Below, one piece after another: positions 1 to 4,030 of a DNA stretch of 6,983 nt. The notes beneath the pieces are model-generated. The model saw only the letters and a program-made list of their open reading frames with translations. It was not told the origin of the DNA and searched no databases. Position 1 is the first letter of the stretch; the number at the start of each line of letters is the position of its first letter. The translations under genes were made by a program, and so were the position numbers. This DNA comes from an uncultured Eubacteriales bacterium (GTDB lineage Bacteria; Bacillota; Clostridia; Oscillospirales; Oscillospiraceae): assembly GCA_900549645.1 (NCBI GenBank), contig URPD01000069.1, forward strand, positions 1-6,983, read 5' to 3'.

Positions 1-55
1 ACACCCCACTTCTTAGATAGTTTATCATACTGTCTAACAAATGGGGTGCAGTTCA
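1..55. mobile_element. Terminal end of an IS3-family (IS150-like) insertion sequence, body outside the window
   Basis: Read on the minus strand from base 55 inward, the sequence begins TGAACTGCACCCC and continues into TTTGTTAGACA. This closely resembles, from memory, the terminal inverted repeats of IS150-group IS3 elements (TGTACTGCACCC..TTGTTGGAC). Just inside the end is an internal dyad: CACCCCA (2-8) pairs with TGGGGTG (42-48), and TTAGATAG (13-20) pairs with CTGTCTAA (30-37) with one wobble pair. No transposase sequence is visible, so the element would extend leftward beyond base 1, or this could be a solo end or a MITE-like remnant. The boundary at base 55 is inferred from the family's TG...CA ends. 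An alternative is a terminator hairpin of an upstream gene, since a T6 run follows at about 59-64. Confidence 0.55.
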
Positions 56-65
56 GAATTTTTTC

Positions 66-99
66 TTGTGTTTTATATACCGAAGTGCTATTGTATAAG
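66..99 (+). promoter_or_regulatory. Candidate promoter of ddl
   Basis: TTGTGT at 66-71 (3/6 match to TTGACA) is followed after 17 bp by TATTGT at 89-94 (4/6). An overlapping TATAAG at 94-99 is a better -10 (5/6) but has a poor -35. The region is AT-rich and lies between the insertion-sequence end (base 55) and the ddl ribosome binding site AAGGAG at 121-126. Assignment is tentative because neither element is strong. If the insertion-sequence call is right, everything upstream of base 55 is foreign and the native promoter may have been displaced. Confidence 0.3.
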
Positions 100-134
100 T
101 CATGTTTTATTATATTTGAGAAGGAGCGACGGCT

Positions 135-1199
135 ATGAAGATAGTGGTTCTTGGCGGCGGCATAAGCACGGAGCGGCATGTCTCGCTGGTATCGGGCACG
201 AGCATTTGCAAGGCTTTGAGAGAGCGCGGGCATAAGGCGATATTTGTTGACATGTTCTTCGGCCTTGAAGATTACGAGGGCAGCCTTGAGGACGCGTTCG
301 ACGCGCCGGACGGCTTCTGCGGCAGCGTTGCGATAGAGACGGAAGCGCCGGACATCAAGGCGGTCATAGCGTCGAGAAAGTATAAAAGCCCCAGCAGACT
401 GGGCAAAAACGTGCTTGAGATATGCGCGCTTGCGGACTGCGTGTTCCTCGGCCTGCACGGCGCGGACGGCGAGGACGGCAAGATACAGGCCGCGCTCGAC
501 CTGCTGGGCATACCCTACACGGGTTCCGACTGCCTTGGCAGCGCGATGGCCATGGATAAGGCCGTGGCGAAGCGCATCATGGAGTCCGCCGGGATACGTA
601 CGCCCAAATGGCAGGAACTGCGCTACACCGAGGCCGATATACCGCGCCTTGCGGAGACTCTGCCGATGCCCTGCGTCGTCAAGGTCGTGGACGGCGGCTC
701 GTCCATCGGCGTCAGCCTGCCTGATACGCGTGAGGAGCTGCACGGCGCGCTGACCGAGATATTGAAGTACGGCAACCGAATAGTCGTTGAGGAAAAGATC
801 GTCGGCCGCGAGCTTACCGTACCAGTGTTCGACGGGCGCGCGCTGAGCGCTATTGAGATAATCCCGCCCGATAAGTTTGATTACGTCGCAAAGTATCAGG
901 CGGCGTCGGCGGGCGGCGCACAGGAGATATGTCCCGCGCCGATAACCGAGGAAGAGTACGCCCAGATCGCCGACATGGCGCTGAGATTCCATAACGCACT
1001 GGGGCTGTCGGTCTATTCCCGCTCCGATTTCATCCTCGACCGGGAAGGCAGAGCGTGGTGCCTTGAAGTCAATACGCTCCCCGGCATGACGCCCGCGAGC
1101 CTTATCCCCAAGGCCGCGAAGCTTGAGGGGATGAGCTACGGCGAGCTGTGCGAGAAAATCATTGAGCTGTCGCTCGAAGCGAGAAAAAATAAAAGATAA
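135..1199 (+). CDS. ddl: D-alanine--D-alanine ligase
   Basis: This cytoplasmic ATP-grasp ligase joins two D-alanines with ATP to make the dipeptide used by MurF for the peptidoglycan stem. Its 354 residues fit the family (about 300-370). The N-terminal loop GGGISTERHVSL carries the conserved Glu (E13). HGADGEDGKIQ (109-118) and the ATP-binding VVKVVDGGSSIG (181-192, K183, S189/S190) follow. Next come VVEEKIVGREL (217-227), the omega-loop AKYQ (K253, Y254), RSDF (296-299) and the metal-binding EVNTLPGMTPASLIPKAA (311-328). The Lys-Tyr pair matches the D-Ala-specific Ddl signature; VanA-type D-Lac ligases differ here. The ATG start has AAGGAG 8 bases upstream. No murF or other wall gene is adjacent, and a separate promoter follows, so ddl is probably monocistronic. 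The product identity is secure; the effect of the insertion-sequence end upstream is unknown. Confidence 0.96.
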   Translation: MKIVVLGGGISTERHVSLVSGTSICKALRERGHKAIFVDMFFGLEDYEGSLEDAFDAPDGFCGSVAIETEAPDIKAVIASRKYKSPSRLGKNVLEICALADCVFLGLHGADGEDGKIQAALDLLGIPYTGSDCLGSAMAMDKAVAKRIMESAGIRTPKWQELRYTEADIPRLAETLPMPCVVKVVDGGSSIGVSLPDTREELHGALTEILKYGNRIVVEEKIVGRELTVPVFDGRALSAIEIIPPDKFDYVAKYQAASAGGAQEICPAPITEEEYAQIADMALRFHNALGLSVYSRSDFILDREGRAWCLEVNTLPGMTPASLIPKAAKLEGMSYGELCEKIIELSLEARKNKR

Positions 1200-1221
1200 T
1201 CTTTAGTATGTTTACAGTTTC

Positions 1222-1252
1222 TTGATACATTAAGCGGAACTTGTGATAAAAT
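1222..1252 (+). promoter_or_regulatory. Candidate promoter of the zinc-ribbon/DUF5685/J-protein operon
   Basis: In the 99-bp gap after ddl, TTGATA (1222-1227, 4/6 match to the -35 consensus) precedes TGTGATAAAAT. The -10 may be GATAAA at 1245-1250 (17-bp spacer, 4/6) or TAAAAT at 1247-1252 (19-bp spacer, 5/6). The leader that follows contains a T8 run (1275-1282) and then the ribosome binding site AAAGGTGA (1287-1294), four bases before the ATG. No convincing terminator for ddl lies in this gap, so some readthrough from ddl is possible. Confidence 0.45.
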
Positions 1253-1298
1253 ACATTATCAGAATTTGAATTAATTTTTTTTATGTAAAGGTGAGCAT

Positions 1299-1703
1299 AT
1301 GAGAGAGCGTTTGGCAAGGTTCATGGCCGGGAGAAACGGCAATGACCAGCTTAACAATTTTTTACTGATATTGGAGATGATCCTTATCCTGCTGAGCATT
1401 TTCATTCCGGGCAGGGTGGGGAAGTATCTGTATATCGTAGTGCTCGCGCTTCTTGTCTATATCTATTTCCGCATGTTTTCGAGAAACATTACCAAGCGGC
1501 GTGAGGAAAACGGCAAATATATCAGGCTGAGATACCGCATCGACGCGGCCTACCGCGTACGGCGCGAGCGCTGGGTGCAGCGCAAGGACTATAAGTTCTT
1601 CACCTGCCCCTCCTGCCGCACCGCGCTGAGAGTGCCGCGCGGCAAGGGACAGATCAGGATAGTCTGCCGCAAGTGCGGCAACACCTTCACCGGTAAGACC
1701 TGA
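1299..1703 (+). CDS. Small two-TM membrane protein with C-terminal zinc ribbon
   Basis: The protein has 134 residues. Two hydrophobic segments (about 21-37 and 43-58) are separated by a short GRVGK turn and followed by a very basic stretch (about 62-97, many Arg/Lys). It ends in a zinc ribbon with CPSC at 103-106 and CRKC at 123-126, plus a LRVPRGKGQI segment between the pairs. By the positive-inside rule the basic region and ribbon should be cytoplasmic, with the TM hairpin anchoring them. I recognise it only as a clostridial zinc-ribbon protein of unknown function. The stop codon TGA shares its last base with the next gene's ATG (TGATG), indicating translational coupling. The pairing with a J-protein gene suggests a role near protein folding or membrane-protein handling; that is inference. 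Confidence 0.85.
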   Translation: MRERLARFMAGRNGNDQLNNFLLILEMILILLSIFIPGRVGKYLYIVVLALLVYIYFRMFSRNITKRREENGKYIRLRYRIDAAYRVRRERWVQRKDYKFFTCPSCRTALRVPRGKGQIRIVCRKCGNTFTGKT

Positions 1704-2560
1704 TGTTCGGTTATCTCGTCGCGGCGCCGGAGCTTATGACAGAGCAGCAGCTCAGTCGATACCGCGCGTCGTACTGCGGGCTGTGCCGCTCGCTGAGGGC
1801 AAGACACGGGCAGATATCCGGCCTGACGCTGACCTACGACATGACCTTTCTGGTGCTGTTCCTCTCCTCGCTCTATGAGCCGGAGGAGACGGCGGGGGAG
1901 GACACCTGCGCAGTGCATCCCTTCAAGGCGCGAGAATGGGTCAGAAACGCGGCGAGCGACTATGCCGCCGATATGAACCTCGCCTTGGCGTACCAGAAAT
2001 GCATGGACGACTGGGAGGATGACGGCAGTATTGCTGCGCTCGCGGAAGCGGGGCTTATGAAGCAAAGCTATAAGAAGCTTGAGACGCAGTACCCGCGGCA
2101 GTGCGCGGCGATAGCCGAGGCGCTGAACCGGCTGCACGAGGTGGAAAAAACCATCCCCGACGGCGCGGATGAGGCGGCGGCCTGCTTCGGGGCGCTCATG
2201 GCGGCGATATTTGTCTGGCGCGAGGATCGCTGGAGCGGCGCGGTGCGCGGCATGGCAAACGCCTTGGGCAAATTCATCTACGTCATGGATGCGTGCATGG
2301 ATCTGGACAAAGACACGCTGTATTCGCGCTATAACCCGTTCAGAAAATACTACGGCCTTACCAATAACGCAGAGCGCTTCCGGGATATCCTGCGAATGCT
2401 GCTCGGCGAATGCATATTTTATTTTGACAGTCTGCCTTTGGTTCAGGACGCGGATATTATGAAAAATATCCTGTGCGAGGGGCTGTGGCAGCAGTTCAAC
2501 AAGAAGTTCAGCGAAAAAAACGACAAGAAGGAACCCTCAGATGTATCAGGATCCGTATAA
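1703..2560 (+). CDS. DUF5685-family protein, function unknown
   Basis: This 285-residue protein has no signal peptide and is probably mostly helical and cytoplasmic. The N-terminus MFGYL... leads to the hallmark YRASYCGLCRSL (20-31; C25, C28), followed by GLTLTYDMTFLVLFLSSL (40-57) and CAVHPF (69-74; C69, H72). C25, C28, C69 and H72 could together form a metal site; that is inference. A second conserved-looking block reads GKFIYVMDACMDLDKD (189-204), with aspartates D196, D200 and D204, followed by YNPF (210-213). The tail from about 268 is Lys/Glu-rich and its last 20 bases lie inside the next gene. The start is fixed by the TGATG overlap with the preceding zinc-ribbon gene. I assign DUF5685 from the CGLC region and the J-protein neighbourhood. 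No biochemical function is known to me. Confidence 0.8.
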   Translation: MFGYLVAAPELMTEQQLSRYRASYCGLCRSLRARHGQISGLTLTYDMTFLVLFLSSLYEPEETAGEDTCAVHPFKAREWVRNAASDYAADMNLALAYQKCMDDWEDDGSIAALAEAGLMKQSYKKLETQYPRQCAAIAEALNRLHEVEKTIPDGADEAAACFGALMAAIFVWREDRWSGAVRGMANALGKFIYVMDACMDLDKDTLYSRYNPFRKYYGLTNNAERFRDILRMLLGECIFYFDSLPLVQDADIMKNILCEGLWQQFNKKFSEKNDKKEPSDVSGSV

Positions 2561-3236
2561 GGTTCTCGGAGTTTCGCCGGATGCGAGCGATGAGGAGATA
2601 AAAAAAGCGTATAGAGAGCTTGCAAAAAAGTATCACCCTGACCGCAACCCCGGAGACGAGAACGCGGCCAAGCGCATGAACGAGATAAACGCCGCCTATG
2701 ACGCCATCAAGAGCGGGGCTGCCCAGCAGCAGAACGCGTACGGCCAGTATGGGCAGAGCGGCTATGGCCAGCAGTACGGATACCAGCAGTACGGCCAGAG
2801 CGGGTGGGATCCCTTCAGCGCGTGGAGTCAGGGCTACGGCGGATGGAACAACGCCCAGCAGCAGACCGAGCGCAGTGAGTACACCGCGGCGAAGAACTAT
2901 ATACGCAACGGCATGTACAAGGAGGCGCTCAACGCGCTTTCCGGCGTTCCCGTGCCTGAGCGGGACGGCAAGTGGTACTATCTGAACGCGGGCGCGAACA
3001 TGTATATGGGCAATAAGATCGCGGCGCTGGACGCGGCGAAGAAGGCCGTCGAGATCGACCCCGGCAACGAAGAGTACCGGCGGCTGCTGGAACAGCTCCA
3101 GAGCGGCGGCGATTTCTACGACGACTATACCGTGCACTATCACAGTGGCGTCTCGCCCGACAGGCTGTGCATGGCCTTGTGCTTTGCCAACGCCTGCCTC
3201 GGCCCGATGTGCGGCGGAAGAGTGTTCTGCTGCTGA
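2541..3236 (+). CDS. J-domain (DnaJ-type) co-chaperone with Gln/Tyr/Gly-rich linker, TPR-like region and Cys-rich tail
   Basis: J proteins stimulate DnaK (Hsp70) ATP hydrolysis and deliver clients to it. Residues 3-57 are a canonical J domain with YKVLGVSPDASDEEIKKAYR and the essential HPD at 32-34. Residues about 60-109 are low-complexity Gln/Tyr/Gly/Ser (repeats like YGQYGQSGYGQQYG). Residues about 112-187 resemble TPR helices (AAKNYIRNGMYKEALNAL ... AAKKAVEIDPGNEEY). The tail carries six cysteines (C210, C214, C219, C224, C230, C231). The DnaJ zinc-finger and client-binding domains are absent, so this is a class C J protein, not DnaJ itself. At 231 residues it appears complete. The gene starts 20 bp inside the DUF5685 gene, with AAGAAGGAA (2525-2533) as a ribosome binding site. 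A terminator hairpin begins 11 bases after the stop. The client is unknown. Confidence 0.92.
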   Translation: MYQDPYKVLGVSPDASDEEIKKAYRELAKKYHPDRNPGDENAAKRMNEINAAYDAIKSGAAQQQNAYGQYGQSGYGQQYGYQQYGQSGWDPFSAWSQGYGGWNNAQQQTERSEYTAAKNYIRNGMYKEALNALSGVPVPERDGKWYYLNAGANMYMGNKIAALDAAKKAVEIDPGNEEYRRLLEQLQSGGDFYDDYTVHYHSGVSPDRLCMALCFANACLGPMCGGRVFCC

Positions 3237-3247
3237 GAGAATATGAT

Positions 3248-3285
3248 ACTGCCGGAGCGTCGTTATCGACTGCTCCGGCAGTTTT
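3248..3285 (+). terminator. Intrinsic terminator of the plus-strand operon
   Basis: ACTGCCGGAGC (3248-3258) and GCTCCGGCAGT (3272-3282) form a perfect 11-bp stem. The loop holds a further GTCG/CGAC helix (3259-3262 with 3267-3270), and TTTT (3282-3285) lies at its end. The hairpin begins 11 bases after the J-protein stop codon, as expected for the end of the 1299-3236 operon. Confidence 0.85.
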
Positions 3286-3314
3286 ATGCACTTTTGACAC
3301 AAACTGAAATAAAA

Positions 3315-3353
3315 ATAAACAGGAGAAGATTCACCGAATCTTCTCCTGTTTAT
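3315..3353 (-). terminator. Strong intrinsic terminator of the minus-strand Lar-like gene
   Basis: An 18-bp perfect stem (3315-3332 pairing with 3336-3353) has a three-base loop. On the minus strand it is followed by a T-rich run (TTTTTATTTC), fitting termination of the leftward transcript. The base of the stem touches the stop codon of the small zinc-ribbon gene (TGA at 3355-3353). Together with the plus-strand hairpin at 3248-3285 it insulates the two convergent operons. It could also act as a backup terminator for rightward transcription. Confidence 0.85.
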
Positions 3354-3577
3354 CATTCGCCGATGTCGCCGCGGACGACTTTGCCGATGTTCCAGAGATG
3401 CGCGGCCTTACCGGCGGCCTCCTCGCTTTCCTGCGGAGTCTTGAACTCAAACGACGCCGTGTGAGACCCGCAGTCCATGCACGTCACATACCAGCACCAG
3501 CCGTTTTCTTCCTCCAGCAGTCCGGCGCCCCCGCAGTACGGGCAGTCCTGCAATTCGTATTTTGCGTGAATATCCAA
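3353..3577 (-). CDS. Small Lar-like zinc-ribbon protein, TTG start
   Basis: The protein has 74 residues when started at TTG 3577. Two cysteine pairs, CPYC (12-15) and CMDC (33-36), flank an aromatic stretch WCWYVTC (27-33). After an acidic Glu-rich helix comes HLWN (60-63), which matches the A..WN ending of Lar-type restriction-alleviation zinc ribbons (CPFCGG ... CxxCG ... AWN). Lar-like proteins are common in phages and gut Clostridia, and most are of unknown function. TTG is chosen because AGGAGG lies exactly 6 bases upstream and homology-like sequence begins right after it. A longer frame back to an ATG at 3664 would read through the hairpin at 3627-3660 and a second stem, giving an Arg-rich unlikely N-terminus. 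No promoter is evident, so expression may depend on readthrough from hypA. A role in anti-restriction is only a family analogy. Confidence 0.72.
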   Translation of the reverse strand: MDIHAKYELQDCPYCGGAGLLEEENGWCWYVTCMDCGSHTASFEFKTPQESEEAAGKAAHLWNIGKVVRGDIGE

Positions 3578-3583
3578 TGAGAT

Positions 3584-3589
3584 CCTCCT
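3584..3589 (-). promoter_or_regulatory. Perfect Shine-Dalgarno that fixes the TTG start
   Basis: AGGAGG on the minus strand is separated by 6 bases (ATCTCA) from TTG at 3577-3575. It supports the short 74-residue product over the upstream ATG. Just upstream on the same strand, CCCACGGC-GCT-GCCGCGGG (3593-3611) can form a compact stem with one mismatch, close enough to influence ribosome access. Confidence 0.75.
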
Positions 3590-3626
3590 ATTCCCGCGGC
3601 AGCGCCGTGGGAAAACAGTTTTGAAA

Positions 3627-3660
3627 GCCGTCCGGATGCCGTGTGAGACATCCGGACGGC
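3627..3660 (-). terminator. Hairpin after hypA, intrinsic terminator or attenuator
   Basis: GCCGTCCGGATG (3627-3638) and CATCCGGACGGC (3649-3660) form a perfect 12-bp stem with a 10-base loop. On the minus strand it begins 6 bases after the hypA stop codon (TAA 3669-3667). It is followed by TTTCAAAACTGTTTT, an interrupted T tract. Termination is therefore probably partial, which would allow some transcription into the small Lar-like gene that lacks an obvious promoter. Confidence 0.75.
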
Positions 3661-3666
3661 TCAAGC

Positions 3667-4011
3667 TTACATTGCCTCAATTTCCTTGATATTATACTCA
3701 TTGCCCGTGAGCAGATAGGTGTGCTCGCTGCCGCAATAAGGACATATCTTTGCGTATTTCACCGTCGGGTATGTCTTGCCGCAGTCCTCGCAGTAGGTGA
3801 CGGCATCGAGCGTTTCGATCTTCAGCTCGGCATTTTTGAGAAAGGTCGTGTCCTTTATCGCCCAGTCCCAGCAGTCCTGAACGTACTTCGGGATTATCCC
3901 GCTGACCTCGCCGACCTCAAGCGTTACGCTGCCGACTGTGGAGAGCTTATTCTCAACACACAGCTGCTCAACCTGCTTTATAACATAGAAAACGGTACCA
4001 AGCTCGTGCAT
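3667..4011 (-). CDS. hypA: Nickel metallochaperone HypA
   Basis: HypA delivers nickel, with HypB, to [NiFe]-hydrogenase large subunits (and to urease in some bacteria). The 114-residue length is typical. The N-terminus is MHEL, giving the Met1-His2-Glu3 nickel-binding site. A strand-rich core LEVGEVSGIIPKYV (31-44) follows. The structural zinc site is CEDC (74-77) with CPYC (90-93), and the C-terminus LTGNEYNIKEIE is characteristic. The start is supported by AAGGAG (4023-4018) 6 bases upstream. The gene follows the large oxidoreductase by 19 bp on the same strand, so the two are almost certainly co-transcribed. Neither hypB nor a hydrogenase structural gene lies in the window, and a hairpin closes the gene immediately downstream. 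The client nickel enzyme cannot be named from this sequence. Confidence 0.95.
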   Translation of the reverse strand: MHELGTVFYVIKQVEQLCVENKLSTVGSVTLEVGEVSGIIPKYVQDCWDWAIKDTTFLKNAELKIETLDAVTYCEDCGKTYPTVKYAKICPYCGSEHTYLLTGNEYNIKEIEAM

Positions 4012-4030
4012 GGCTTTCTCCTTCGGGGAA

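Noticed and set aside
41..235. A 64-codon plus-strand frame overlapping the start of ddl
   Set aside because: It starts inside the insertion-sequence end, has no ribosome binding site and runs out of frame into ddl.
1245..1282. GATAA...TTATC followed by T8, as a possible ddl terminator
   Set aside because: The stem is only five A/T-rich pairs, is separated from the T run by about 14 bases, and overlaps the candidate promoter of the next operon.
1589..2137. A 182-codon minus-strand open frame opposite the zinc-ribbon and DUF5685 genes
   Set aside because: Arg/Leu-rich sequence without recognisable motifs; it mirrors codon bias of the plus-strand genes.
2730..2860. Tandem-like DNA repeats in the J-protein gene, considered as a CRISPR or VNTR
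   Set aside because: The units are short, irregular and in frame, explained by the Gln/Tyr/Gly-rich linker; there are no uniform repeats or spacers.
3294..3299. A perfect TTGACA on the plus strand between the convergent operons
   Set aside because: No -10 box at 16-18 bp spacing (it would fall in the 18-bp terminator stem) and no gene follows on that strand.
2508..3356. A 282-codon open frame on the minus strand opposite the J-protein gene
   Set aside because: It runs through the plus-strand terminator and the small gene's terminator, has no ribosome binding site or domain, and is antisense to a secure gene.
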